In this document: piece after piece, positions 28,807-39,235 of the stretch | Position numbering within the stretch: position 1 is the stretch's first letter | Layout: each line of letters starts with the position of its first letter | Assembly (NCBI GenBank): GCA_024687745.1 | Contig: JAILEM010000081.1 | Coordinates: 1 to 64,000 of the forward strand | Source of the DNA: Lachnospiraceae bacterium | GTDB lineage: Bacteria > Bacillota > Clostridia > Lachnospirales > Lachnospiraceae | Length of the DNA: 64,000 bases | Reading direction: 5' to 3' | Position numbers and translations under genes: made by a program | The notes under the pieces: model-generated | What the model was told of the DNA's origin: nothing | Seen by the model: only the letters and a program-made list of their open reading frames with translations | Database searches by the model: none

Positions 28807-31254
28807 TCATAAACTCCTGTGCAGCTCCCTGAATCTTTCGCATACCTTTTTATATGCCTCTATATATACTTCAAAGTTTCTTTTTATATAAGCTATGTTT
28901 TCATCGACATCGGTATTTTCCGAATGATCCCCCGCAGATAATTCCATCTGCTTTGAAAATTCCGAAAAATTAAGGGCGCCGAGACTTGCCGACGATGATT
29001 TAAGGGCATGGGCCATTATCTTATAGCCCTCCCAGTCCTCCTTCAGGAAGTAATCTGTTATCTCCCGGATATTGCTATCCTCCGTTTCAAGATAAACCTC
29101 TATTATGCTTTTATAGATATCGGTACTTTCACAGATGTTAAGTGCAGCTCTTTTGTCTATATGATCTACATCCCCGATACCCTCTTCATCCTCCTCTTCA
29201 GGAGTCTCCATACTTAAACCGGTTGCGTTTTCTTTTCTCTCTGTTATCTCCTCTTTTTCTTCTGTTATATGATCTTCTCCCGTATCATCCCCTGTACCTT
29301 TGGAAGCTTTTGGTACTTCTTCTTTTTTTACACCCGGGATATGCCTTATTATCATCCCCATCATATCCTCAAAGGAAAAAGGCTTGGCCATATAGTCGCT
29401 GAACCCGTATTCCTCGACATACATATCCTTTATCCCGCTTGAGACATTTGCGGTCAGGACGATGATGGGTGTATTGATATTTTTAATGAATCTCTCCGGA
29501 TCGCTTTTTATCTCCTCAAGTACCTTATCGCCGCTCATTCCCGGCATCATATGATCCATAAATATCAGATCGTAGCTTATACTTTCTATAAGGGGCAGAG
29601 CCTCTGCTCCCGAGGTTGCCGTTTTTATCCTGCAGCCCGTCTTATTTAAGAAGCTTTTGGCAACAGCAAGGTTTGTAAGATTATCATCAACAACGAGTAT
29701 GAGCTTATCGGGGATGTTTATCCTTGTATATTCCCTTGAGATCTCATGAACGGGCTTTTCATACCCTGATATCTTCTCGTCTGACAATATTAACTGCGGG
29801 ATAAAAAGAGTAAATACAGAACCCTTGCCGTACGTGCTCTCTACCTTTACTTCCCCATTCATAAGTTCTAAGAGATTTTTGACTATAGAGAGTCCGAGCC
29901 CCGTGCCCTCTATAAAATGCGTCTCCTCATTATCTATCCTGTCAAAGGTTTCAAAGAGATGGGCTATGTTTTCTTCCTTGATACCGATCCCCGTGTCACT
30001 GACCGCTATCTCGTACATGACCTTATCCCCCATTATCCGTCCGGAAACATCAACAGAGACACTGCCGTATTTTGTATACTTTATCGCATTATTTATGATA
30101 TTGGTTATTATCTGGCGGACACGGAGCTTGTCACCGCTCACATATCCCGGAAGATCTCCGTCTACATGTGTGACGAACAGAAGTCCCTTTTCGCCTGCCT
30201 GAAATTTAAAGGTTTCAAAAATGTCATCAAGCATACCTTTTATATGATAAGCCGTTTTTATAATGTCCATTTTACCGGACTCTATCTTTGTTACATCCAA
30301 AATATCATTTATGACATAGAGCAGGGATTCTCCGGCGTTCCTTATATTATCCGCATATTCAAGAGCCCTCTTTATCCTGTCTTTTTCAGAAACGGACTCA
30401 TCGGTAAGAGTCATGGTCGTAAGCTCGTTCATGCCCACAACGGCGTTCATCGGAGTTCTTATCTCATGGGACATTGAAGAAAGAAAGCTTGTTTTTGCCT
30501 TATTTGCATCACTTGCCCTCTTCTCGGCGGCGACCAGATTCTTATTAAGCTCCAAAAGCCTGTGGTAATCAGGTGCTTCAAGAAATGAATAGATGATGTA
30601 AAGACCTATCGTTATGGAAAAGGATACAAAAAGGATCTTATCATTGACTATCCCCTGAAGCACGGCACCCATTATGACTATTATGTGTGTTGAGAGGATC
30701 GCGGTAAATTCACGTTTGGTAAGGACGCTTCTGTTCCTTATTATCTCCACTATTCCGATCACTAAGTAAAATAACGGAGCCATATATCCGACAAGGGCAA
30801 AAAGCGGCCCCTTGACAAGACCGTTCTCATTAAAATCAGTGATATAGCAGAAAAAGAAATTTCCAAAGAGCAGGAGAGAAAATACCACGATCACGATGGT
30901 CGTGATACTTGTGTACCACCTTGTTTTCCTTTCCTCAAGAGCTCTGTAAAGATATTCATTCGTATATCTGTTAAAATAGACTGCGCTTAAAAACATAGTC
31001 AGCAGATTGAGCGAATATACTAACATCTTTGTAAACCATGAGGCCTCAATCATCCCTTTCACGCAAAGAACCGATGCAAAGAGCTCCGCAAGACATCCGA
31101 CAAGAGCAAGATTGGCTGTGACCATCATCATCCTTCTTGTCCCGGTATCATTTTCGTTATTAAAAAAGGCAAGGATCAGGAAGAGCACCATAAATGCCAG
31201 TGCCGCAAATGAAAAATACAGACTTCCCGAAAAAACCGCGTCATTAAAATCCAT
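28807..31254 (-). CDS. Hybrid sensor histidine kinase (7TM-like N-terminus, HisKA/HATPase, receiver, Hpt)
   Basis: SFLSSMSHEIRTPMNAVVGMNE, GTGLGLSIVKNL, VVDDN...LIFMDHMMPGMSG, C-terminal HALKSSSASLGA; start at ATG 31254 preferred over 31281. Confidence 0.9.
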   Translation of the reverse strand: MDFNDAVFSGSLYFSFAALAFMVLFLILAFFNNENDTGTRRMMMVTANLALVGCLAELFASVLCVKGMIEASWFTKMLVYSLNLLTMFLSAVYFNRYTNEYLYRALEERKTRWYTSITTIVIVVFSLLLFGNFFFCYITDFNENGLVKGPLFALVGYMAPLFYLVIGIVEIIRNRSVLTKREFTAILSTHIIVIMGAVLQGIVNDKILFVSFSITIGLYIIYSFLEAPDYHRLLELNKNLVAAEKRASDANKAKTSFLSSMSHEIRTPMNAVVGMNELTTMTLTDESVSEKDRIKRALEYADNIRNAGESLLYVINDILDVTKIESGKMDIIKTAYHIKGMLDDIFETFKFQAGEKGLLFVTHVDGDLPGYVSGDKLRVRQIITNIINNAIKYTKYGSVSVDVSGRIMGDKVMYEIAVSDTGIGIKEENIAHLFETFDRIDNEETHFIEGTGLGLSIVKNLLELMNGEVKVESTYGKGSVFTLFIPQLILSDEKISGYEKPVHEISREYTRINIPDKLILVVDDNLTNLAVAKSFLNKTGCRIKTATSGAEALPLIESISYDLIFMDHMMPGMSGDKVLEEIKSDPERFIKNINTPIIVLTANVSSGIKDMYVEEYGFSDYMAKPFSFEDMMGMIIRHIPGVKKEEVPKASKGTGDDTGEDHITEEKEEITERKENATGLSMETPEEEDEEGIGDVDHIDKRAALNICESTDIYKSIIEVYLETEDSNIREITDYFLKEDWEGYKIMAHALKSSSASLGALNFSEFSKQMELSAGDHSENTDVDENIAYIKRNFEVYIEAYKKVCERFRELHRSL

Positions 31255-31282
31255 AAATGTCCCCCGACTGTGGATTTCCAAA

Positions 31283-31912
31283 TCATTCTTTGTCTACATA
31301 AACTGCTTTTAATATCTTCTCTTCAAGTATCGCAATATCATTCTTTAAGGTTTCAAGCTTTGCTGCTGCTGCTTCCTTATCATCAAGTATCTCTTTTATC
31401 TCATCAACATTATCAACTATATTGTTAAGCCTTCCGGTAAGGTTCCTTATCCTCTCCTCACTGTCATGCATCTTCTTCTTATCGGTTATATCGCTTATGA
31501 AAACATAGTAGACATCACCGTATTCCGGAGAATAGCTGTAGTGTCCGTAATCATCGACCCATCTTATCTCCCCGTCTTTCCTCACGATACGGTATACAAC
31601 ATAATCCATGCTGTCACCCTCATCGGAATCTATCTGGCTGTCTATCGAAGCCTGGATCCTGTCAAAATCCTCCTTATATACCATACCGTCAAAGGTATAG
31701 CCGGTAAGCTCTTTGAATTCGGCAAGGTTTTCACATCCGAATATCTCAAGTACCCTTTTGCTCGCATATATCAGTTCTCTTTTGTCTGCCTCTTTATAAA
31801 TAAAGAAACCTCCGGGTATAACATCGGCCATCTGCCAGACTACCGGAAGTGTATACTTGGTAAGTGCAAATCCGTCAGAATATCTTTCCCTGCGTTCCTT
31901 TTTTTCTTCCAT
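31283..31912 (-). CDS. PAS domain protein
   Basis: RELIYASKRVLEIFGCENLAEF...VRKDGEIRWVDDYGHY...VFISDITDKKK. Confidence 0.8.
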   Translation of the reverse strand: MEEKKERRERYSDGFALTKYTLPVVWQMADVIPGGFFIYKEADKRELIYASKRVLEIFGCENLAEFKELTGYTFDGMVYKEDFDRIQASIDSQIDSDEGDSMDYVVYRIVRKDGEIRWVDDYGHYSYSPEYGDVYYVFISDITDKKKMHDSEERIRNLTGRLNNIVDNVDEIKEILDDKEAAAAKLETLKNDIAILEEKILKAVYVDKE

Positions 31913-31995
31913 TTACAGTCCCTTCTCTTTCCTCCTGTTTTATTACCAAAAAAAGCCTTAGATATATAGTATATCACATATGCTTGGAAATGTAA

Positions 31996-32577
31996 TCAGA
32001 TATACGTCAACAAATCCCTGTCAGTTTTGAACCTCCCCCTGAGCTCAAGTGTTGTTGTCTTTGCGTTGCTCTTCTTTATACCCCTTACGGTAACACAGCT
32101 GTGGCAGGCTTCAAGCTTTACGGCAACGTCACCACTCCCCGTTACCTCTGTAAGAATGTCCGCTATGTCCTTGCCTATCCTCTCCTGAAGCTGAAGTCTC
32201 CTGCCTGCCATATCGCAGATCCTTGCTATCTTGGAAAGGCCTATCACCCTCCCGCAGGGAATATAGGCAACCGATGCCTTCATATCATACATAAGAGCCA
32301 TATGATGCTCACAGTATGAAAACATATCGATATCCTTTAATACAACTACCCTTCCGAAGGCATCTTTTTCCTCATCATCTTCGCAGATACCATCCTCGAA
32401 GGTCTTGTTAAACATCTGTGCTATCTCATGGTTTGTATGATTCATCCCCTCAAACACTTCCTCATACATCCTTGCCACGCGCTTGGGGGTATCCTTAAGC
32501 CCCTCCCTCTCGGGATCATCTCCGAGTGCAACGATCAACCCCCTGATATGTTCCTCTATAGCCTTTTTATCTATCAC
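31996..32577 (-). CDS. folE: GTP cyclohydrolase I
   Basis: [59 protein letters not shown]. Confidence 0.95.
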   Translation of the reverse strand: MIDKKAIEEHIRGLIVALGDDPEREGLKDTPKRVARMYEEVFEGMNHTNHEIAQMFNKTFEDGICEDDEEKDAFGRVVVLKDIDMFSYCEHHMALMYDMKASVAYIPCGRVIGLSKIARICDMAGRRLQLQERIGKDIADILTEVTGSGDVAVKLEACHSCVTVRGIKKSNAKTTTLELRGRFKTDRDLLTYI

Positions 32578-32594
32578 TCAAAACACCTCTTCTC

Positions 32595-33254
32595 TCAATT
32601 ATCTTCCAAAATATATTTCCCGACACTCAAAAGATCCGGAAGTATGGCTTCTGCGATCTCTCTTATCTCATCCGTCGCAGGGATGAGATCGGGGACCATG
32701 ATCACCCTCATTTTGGCATTATATGCTGATTTTATCCCGTTTATCGAATCCTCCACCGCAAAGGTATCCTTTTCCCTGACACAAAGCCTTTTGCAGGCCG
32801 TCTGAAAGATCTCGGGATGGGGCTTACTCATCTTTACCATATCTCCGCAGATTATCTCGTCAAAAAAGCCTATGATCCCTGCGCTTCTCAGTTCCTTTTC
32901 CACCGTCACCCTTCTTGTGGAGGAGGCAAGCGCGACCTTATAGCCGTTATCCTTAAGCTTTTTCAAAAGCTCTGTAACTCCCGGTTTTAAATATTTCCTT
33001 CCGTCCCCGAAGCTTTTGGAAAAAAGCTCCCTTACCTCTGCCTTGTACTCATCATAGGGAACATCCTTTCCGTAATACTTCCTGAAGATCTCCCTTGTGA
33101 CATCGGCATTTGTGCCCGTACATTCCCTGCAGGTTATCTCTATATCCGTAAGACCGTATTTACCGGCTATCTCCCTCCAGCAGTTAAGGACAAGGAGTTC
33201 GGAATCAAATATGACTCCGTCCATATCAAAAACCACCGCTTTATCATGATCCAT
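32595..33254 (-). CDS. HAD-superfamily hydrolase (beta-phosphoglucomutase-like)
   Basis: AVVFDMDGVIFDSE, ALASSTRR, FAVEDSINGIKSA. Confidence 0.9.
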   Translation of the reverse strand: MDHDKAVVFDMDGVIFDSELLVLNCWREIAGKYGLTDIEITCRECTGTNADVTREIFRKYYGKDVPYDEYKAEVRELFSKSFGDGRKYLKPGVTELLKKLKDNGYKVALASSTRRVTVEKELRSAGIIGFFDEIICGDMVKMSKPHPEIFQTACKRLCVREKDTFAVEDSINGIKSAYNAKMRVIMVPDLIPATDEIREIAEAILPDLLSVGKYILEDN

Positions 33255-33562
33255 CTATAATTCTCCCATGTCGGCTCCTTAGTAAGAGTCGCCTCCTTTT
33301 TTGTCATATTCATCACGCTTACTGTGCTTCATCCGTTAAAGAATAGCATAATTACTCCTTAAGCACAACTTAAGGCTTTCAAATAAAAGAGGCTCGAAAA
33401 GAATTATCTCATCCTCTATTTTTATCCTTTAAATAAACCGCTTAAAGTGTTATATTTATTTAAATATGAAAATTATGCTCTCATAATATTCGTTACGGAT
33501 AATTATCCAATGAAGGATTAGAGCTGTCATTTTCTTCATTATTTGGATCAGGGGTTATAAAC

Positions 33563-34705
33563 ATGATAAATGCCGCAATAATAGATTGCAAACGGCTGAA
33601 AACAAACATCTCGAACATAAAAAGCTCCCTCCCGAATGGGTGCAGGATAGCGGCGGTAGTAAAGGGTGACGCCTACGGTCATGGACTGACCGGTATAGCG
33701 GGAATATTAGACCACACGGAAGATGTATCCATGCTTGTTACCTCTTCCTTTAAGGAAGCTCTTCATATAATAAGGGCGGGGATAGGAAAACAGATCCTCA
33801 TACTTAACGATATTCCGACAGAGGAGATCCTTGGAGAGCTTAAGCTTTTCCCTGAGATCATCGACCTGATCCTTGGCCAGGTGATATTTTCCATGCATTC
33901 CTACAGTGATCTTTATGACTTCAATAAGCTTGGCAGGGAGCGATCATCAAAGATAAACGTACACATCCGTCTTGATCCCTCGACCGGTATAAAGGGACTT
34001 CCCGGAAAGGACTTTAAAAAAGCCCTGTCAGAAATTGAAAGCTTTGATTTCCTTAATATATCCGGAGTTTACGGCCATCTCTATTCAATGTATGTTGATG
34101 ATCCCGCAAAGCAGGCGGATGATGCAGCTGCCTTTGACAGTCTCATACAGATGATCCCCGGATCACTTCGGAGCAAAATGACCGTTCATCTGTACAGCTC
34201 TTCGTTATTTAATCACTATACCGAAAACACTTATGATATGATACGTGTAGGGGTACTCATGTACGGGGTATATATGGAGCCCTGTCCTGATACCCATACT
34301 CCCGATGTGGTGGATATCATCACGATAAAGGGGCGGGTACTCAAAACCTCCTCCCTCATATCGGGTCAGAACATCGATTACTCAGGAACAGTAGAAAACG
34401 GAGTGAAAAAGGTGGCGCTTATCTCCCTTGGCAGCTGGGATATCCCTTTTTTCCTCACATGTAAAGATCCTGTCATAGGAATAAGAGGGCATCTGTGCAG
34501 AGTTATAGGAAGCCCCTGCATGGACAGTTGTCTCTGTGATATATCTGATTTTGATGATATAATGGAGAGTGATGAAGCTGTCATACTTTCCGATCAGAAA
34601 GGGCTCAGGTTCAAAGACTGGATAAAACGATCAGATCTTAACTTCGGTAACTGCCAGATGCTTTTTTCCGGAATGGAACGTATAGAAAAATACTACGTGG
34701 AATGA
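33563..34705 (+). CDS. Alanine racemase-like PLP protein, catalytic Tyr motif not recognisable
   Basis: AAVVKGDAYGHGL Lys motif, YDMIRVGVLMYGVY; the region expected to read GYxDGYxR reads ISLGSWDIPF. Confidence 0.82.
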   Translation: MINAAIIDCKRLKTNISNIKSSLPNGCRIAAVVKGDAYGHGLTGIAGILDHTEDVSMLVTSSFKEALHIIRAGIGKQILILNDIPTEEILGELKLFPEIIDLILGQVIFSMHSYSDLYDFNKLGRERSSKINVHIRLDPSTGIKGLPGKDFKKALSEIESFDFLNISGVYGHLYSMYVDDPAKQADDAAAFDSLIQMIPGSLRSKMTVHLYSSSLFNHYTENTYDMIRVGVLMYGVYMEPCPDTHTPDVVDIITIKGRVLKTSSLISGQNIDYSGTVENGVKKVALISLGSWDIPFFLTCKDPVIGIRGHLCRVIGSPCMDSCLCDISDFDDIMESDEAVILSDQKGLRFKDWIKRSDLNFGNCQMLFSGMERIEKYYVE

Positions 34706-34769
34706 TACAGAGACAGAGTTACCAAAAAAGGAAGCCATAGTACACCGTGCACAAAGAAAGAGAGGGGAA

Positions 34770-36587
34770 TTGATTATGAATACGAATGAACGCACGAATA
34801 AGAATTCCTTATACAGAAAATTTATTCTCATGTTTTTCATATTTATAGCAATAGCTATAATCGTGAGCGTTCTTTCCATATATTTCGTTATGAAAAAGCT
34901 TTATAATGACCGTTATACCGAGCTTTTACAGGATATAAACTCAAGCTTTGTAACTCAGATAAATGATGATATCGATGAATTTGTATTCCTTCAGGAGTAT
35001 TTTAAGGAAAACAAGGATAAGCTTGAGATCCCGTTTGAATATCCCGATAACGCCGACGAAGCCTGGGTAGAGTTCTCACGGGCCTTTACCTCCAAATATC
35101 CCGGCAAGGTCTATCCTGCCGATATCGGATTCAATGAGCTTGATGAAGAAACAAAGCTCCTGTTTGCAAGGTACAAATATCTGTACTGGATAAATATATT
35201 TGATAAGATCAAAAAGGATTACGGGCTTGATTACGCATATTATATCTATCCCATAGAGGAGGAGGGATATATGTGCTACATGTTTGACGGTCCCCGTGAG
35301 GAGACGGTTGTGGACGGAAAATCGCTGCTCCTGCTTGGCTATGAAGCCTTTGAGGACAGGGATAAGCACAAAAATATGTGGATAGCCTATGAAACGGGAA
35401 AAGACAGCGGTAAAATGGATGTTTATGACAATGAATACGGTCATGTATATACATATACCACCCCTGTTATATATAATGACGAGGTACTCGGACTGGTCCT
35501 TACCGATGTAAGCTTTAACTATATTTCATCTGAGATCTTCGGGGCTGTTTCAGGTCTGGCTATCGTTCTTATAATCATCCTTGGGATCTTCTCGGTACTT
35601 ATGCTCAATCAGGTAAGATATCTTATAATCTCAAGAATATTAAAGCTGCAGCTCCTGGTTAACCAGTATTCTGCGACAAAGGATGTAGAGATAGCCGATC
35701 TGCTCACAAAGGATTCAGCGCATAATGACGAGATTTCAGCTCTTTCCGAAAGATTTTCGGAAATGATAAGAAAGCTCAAGGACTATATGGACGATCTTCA
35801 GGCAGTGACCGCCGAAAAGGAAAGGATCGGGGCAGAATTAAATATCGCCACGGAGATCCAGGCTTCAATGCTTCCAAGACTGTTTCCCGCATTTCCCGAC
35901 AGGAAGGAATTCACCCTGTATGCGACCATGGATCCTGCCAAGGAGGTCGGCGGTGATTTTTACGATTTCTTTATGATAGACGAAAGTCATATAGCCCTGG
36001 TGATGGCCGATGTCTCGGGAAAGGGTGTCCCCGCTGCACTTTTCATGGCTATCTCAAAGGCACTTATAAAGGACAATGCCCAGCTTAAGAACGATCCTGC
36101 AGAGGTACTTCGAAATGTAAATGAGCAGCTTTGTGAATCAAACGGTGCGGATCTTTTCGTTACTGTCTGGCTCGGTATAGTGGATATCTCTTCGGGAAGG
36201 GTAACCTTCTGCGATGCCGGACATGAATATCCCGTACTTTTGCATTGCGATGGAAGTCATGAGCTTATAAAACCCGCCAAGAAGAAGATGCCTGTAGGAA
36301 CACTCGAGGGAATACAGTACATCAACTCTGAGACAGCAATGAAGCCGGGAGACACTATCTTCCTGTATACGGACGGTGTTCCCGAGGCTACCAATTCCAA
36401 AAATGAGCTTTACGGAATGAACAGGGTAGAATCATTCTTCGAGAACAATGCGATCGACAACCCGGAAGATCTTCTGGCCCTTATAAAGAAGGATGTGAAT
36501 GAATTCGTGGGAGATGCGCCCCAGTTTGATGATATGACAATGCTTGGCTTCAGACTGATAAAGTATTATGAACGATCTGATAAATAA
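34770..36587 (+). CDS. Membrane sensor SpoIIE-type PP2C phosphatase (RsbU-like)
   Basis: ELNIATEIQASMLPRLFPAFP, GGDFYDFFMIDESHIALVMADVSGKGVPAALFMA, LYTDGVPEATNSKNELYG; N-terminal TM and sensor. Confidence 0.92.
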   Translation: MIMNTNERTNKNSLYRKFILMFFIFIAIAIIVSVLSIYFVMKKLYNDRYTELLQDINSSFVTQINDDIDEFVFLQEYFKENKDKLEIPFEYPDNADEAWVEFSRAFTSKYPGKVYPADIGFNELDEETKLLFARYKYLYWINIFDKIKKDYGLDYAYYIYPIEEEGYMCYMFDGPREETVVDGKSLLLLGYEAFEDRDKHKNMWIAYETGKDSGKMDVYDNEYGHVYTYTTPVIYNDEVLGLVLTDVSFNYISSEIFGAVSGLAIVLIIILGIFSVLMLNQVRYLIISRILKLQLLVNQYSATKDVEIADLLTKDSAHNDEISALSERFSEMIRKLKDYMDDLQAVTAEKERIGAELNIATEIQASMLPRLFPAFPDRKEFTLYATMDPAKEVGGDFYDFFMIDESHIALVMADVSGKGVPAALFMAISKALIKDNAQLKNDPAEVLRNVNEQLCESNGADLFVTVWLGIVDISSGRVTFCDAGHEYPVLLHCDGSHELIKPAKKKMPVGTLEGIQYINSETAMKPGDTIFLYTDGVPEATNSKNELYGMNRVESFFENNAIDNPEDLLALIKKDVNEFVGDAPQFDDMTMLGFRLIKYYERSDK

Positions 36588-38001
36588 ATGCAGACAAAAT
36601 AATAAAAAGATCGATGAGATGATGGGAAAGTCCGGTCTTAGTATCGATGACTGGATAGAACTCGAGGGTAACAGACTAAAATCCAATAAAAAGATCAAAC
36701 CCCTGTATAAAAAGGACGATCTCATCGATATATATGCCCGGTATCTTAATACCAGACTTCCTGAAATAAACGGGGCGAACGCCTGTGATGCCCTTCTTGA
36801 GGGAGCACTTCATACGGCAAACCACTTAGGCGGCCTATACTCTCCCCAGTCCTTTCAGGGCGATCTGTATTTTGGAAGGCTTCTTGATAAGCAGAATAAA
36901 AGCCTTAGCTGCATACCGATACTCTCCTTTGGCTGTGTGCCGATAAACAGCTCTACCTATGCCAGGGGGATCATGGCTCATACAGAATCTGACGCACCGG
37001 TGAGGATACCTCTTTTCTCAAAGAATCCTCCAAACCCCGTTGCCTCACTTCTTGGTCCCTTTGATATAACAGCTGTAAAAAGAGCCGGCGATAAGGGCTA
37101 TAATACTATAAGCAGCTACCTTGTGAGAAAAAGCCTCAGGCGGCTTATAAATGAGGTTTATTCAGGCGACAGAGTTCTTTCCTGCAAAAGCTTCCCGGAT
37201 CAGGTGGCCGTTTTAGCCCATGAGATATACAAAAGACTTCCCGTACTTACTCTTGGGAAAGATTTTTTCCATATAGAGGCAGAGGAGATCTTTTCAGAGC
37301 TCTTTATAAAAGAAGCCTCCTTAAAGGACTCTCTTTTAAATGAGCTTTTCACAAACAGCTCCTTCCTTGATGCCATCAACAGCCTTAAGGATAACGAAGG
37401 AAGAAGGATATCGGAGCTTTTATTCAGAGGCTGTGACAGAGAAAAGCGCTACTTTGTCCTCAATCTTGACACAGATGGAGTTTTAAGGGGTATGGCCCTT
37501 GACGGAAATGCCGAAGAGATACCCTATTCACCGGAAGCTTTAAAGACAATGTTACGGGAAAGGCAGATTCTTCCCGATGTATATCTCTCCTGGTTCATGT
37601 CAGGGTTTTTGAGAGGCTTTACCTGGTATGGGGGTATATTCCAGTCTCTCTACCTTCCAAACTGGCACGAACTGACTCTTAAGGCTCTGGAGGCTTCAGG
37701 CTTTTATGATATTACAGGTTATGGAAGGGACTATGATTTCTCGGGATACATAAGCGGTCCGATATGTATGCTTTTTAAAGGAAATGAGGGGGCGGTCCCC
37801 GCAGGGCCTTTAGAGGCACTTGCAAAGACTCCCTCTGAAGCAGCTTATGAGAACCTTCTTAAAACAGATATGAAAAGTGCCCATGAAATGGGACTCTATG
37901 AATTTTATAATGATCTTATCCCCTCAAGGGATAAGAATGCTGACTGGTTCAGAACAATATCTTCTTATGAAAAGGAGCATCACGAAAGAAATGTGTTGTA
38001 G
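36568..38001 (+). CDS. Protein of unknown function
   Basis: 477-aa ORF overlapping the preceding CDS by 20 nt; no family recognised. Confidence 0.78.
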   Translation: MNDLINKCRQNNKKIDEMMGKSGLSIDDWIELEGNRLKSNKKIKPLYKKDDLIDIYARYLNTRLPEINGANACDALLEGALHTANHLGGLYSPQSFQGDLYFGRLLDKQNKSLSCIPILSFGCVPINSSTYARGIMAHTESDAPVRIPLFSKNPPNPVASLLGPFDITAVKRAGDKGYNTISSYLVRKSLRRLINEVYSGDRVLSCKSFPDQVAVLAHEIYKRLPVLTLGKDFFHIEAEEIFSELFIKEASLKDSLLNELFTNSSFLDAINSLKDNEGRRISELLFRGCDREKRYFVLNLDTDGVLRGMALDGNAEEIPYSPEALKTMLRERQILPDVYLSWFMSGFLRGFTWYGGIFQSLYLPNWHELTLKALEASGFYDITGYGRDYDFSGYISGPICMLFKGNEGAVPAGPLEALAKTPSEAAYENLLKTDMKSAHEMGLYEFYNDLIPSRDKNADWFRTISSYEKEHHERNVL

Positions 38002-39157
38002 AAAAAAAAGTCTTTTTTCTCTGGTCCTTATAATGACTCTTCTGACTCTCCTGCTCTCCGGATGCAGCAAAAGAGAGATAACCCAGATCGATATCATCAA
38101 GCAGGATCATGACTTTGATCTTACTCCCTGCAGGCGTGCCGACGGAGAACCCTTCAGGATAGGCTTCATGGATCTTGGTCCCCCGATCGAGAGCTCTTAT
38201 CTGTGCCTTAAGGGCTTTGCAGAGGGAATGCAGTCAATCGGTTATATTGACAGCTCCGTGAATCTGCAAAAGGCTCCGGAGGACTTCTTTGAGTTTTATG
38301 ATTTTCTTATAAACTCAGACCTCGGCGATTATATCGAATTCGAACCCGAACCCTATATGATAGATGTGGAAGGTAACGAAGAGATAGGAAAGCTTATTAA
38401 GGAAAAGGCAGAGTCGGGAGAGCTCGATGTCATAGTGGCTACCGGAACGGATCCCGGTCTCTTTCTTAAAAGCCTTGATCTTCCCATACCTTTCCTTGTC
38501 TGCCTTGCTACAGATCCCGTGGCATCGGGAATAATCAGATCCGCCGAGGATACGGGCGATGAGGATATATGGGCGCTTGTGGAACCCAATCCTTACGGAA
38601 GGCAGTTCGAAGGTTATCAGTCCATGCTTGATATAAAGAAGATATGCTTTGTCTTTATTGATGAATATGATCTTATAGCCGGTAATTCCGAATACAGAAA
38701 GAAAGCGGAAGAATTGAACGTTGACTATGATGAGATAACCTTCAGCGAAGAAGAAACCTACGCTCCTGACTTTGATGATAAGCTCCTTCAGGCTCTTAAG
38801 GATCATGATATGTCAGGATGCGATGCGGTTCTCTTTGCCTACGGGACCATGAACGATGAAAATGCGCCGGAAATCTCCAAGTATTTGGCATCTATAGGTG
38901 TGCCCTCCCTTATAAGCGACGGTGACTCCATTTCCAAGAACGGAGGCATGATGTGTCTTTCATGTTTTGACTATGAGAGCTACGGGGAATATGCATCCAT
39001 GGTCGTAAGTAATATATTCCATGGCAAAAAGGCCGGGGACCAGCCCTGCACCTTTAACAGCTCGCCCCACATAGTGATGAACCTAAGCTGTGCCGAAGAA
39101 ACAGGCTTTGATATCACCTTCAGTCTTCTAAACAGCGTGGACAGATTATACCGCTGA
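37991..39157 (+). CDS. ABC_sub_bind-type substrate-binding lipoprotein
   Basis: MCCRKKSLFSLVLIMTLLTLLLSGCSK lipobox; FRIGFMDLGPPIESSYLCLKGFAEGMQ..VIVATGTDPGLFL; start moved to internal ATG 37991. Confidence 0.78.
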   Translation: MCCRKKSLFSLVLIMTLLTLLLSGCSKREITQIDIIKQDHDFDLTPCRRADGEPFRIGFMDLGPPIESSYLCLKGFAEGMQSIGYIDSSVNLQKAPEDFFEFYDFLINSDLGDYIEFEPEPYMIDVEGNEEIGKLIKEKAESGELDVIVATGTDPGLFLKSLDLPIPFLVCLATDPVASGIIRSAEDTGDEDIWALVEPNPYGRQFEGYQSMLDIKKICFVFIDEYDLIAGNSEYRKKAEELNVDYDEITFSEEETYAPDFDDKLLQALKDHDMSGCDAVLFAYGTMNDENAPEISKYLASIGVPSLISDGDSISKNGGMMCLSCFDYESYGEYASMVVSNIFHGKKAGDQPCTFNSSPHIVMNLSCAEETGFDITFSLLNSVDRLYR

Positions 39158-39235
39158 TCAGTTATACAAAACGCAGACAGTTCTTAATATGACTCAGTCT
39201 TTCAAAAAGGAGAGACAGACCGGACAGGTAAAAAA

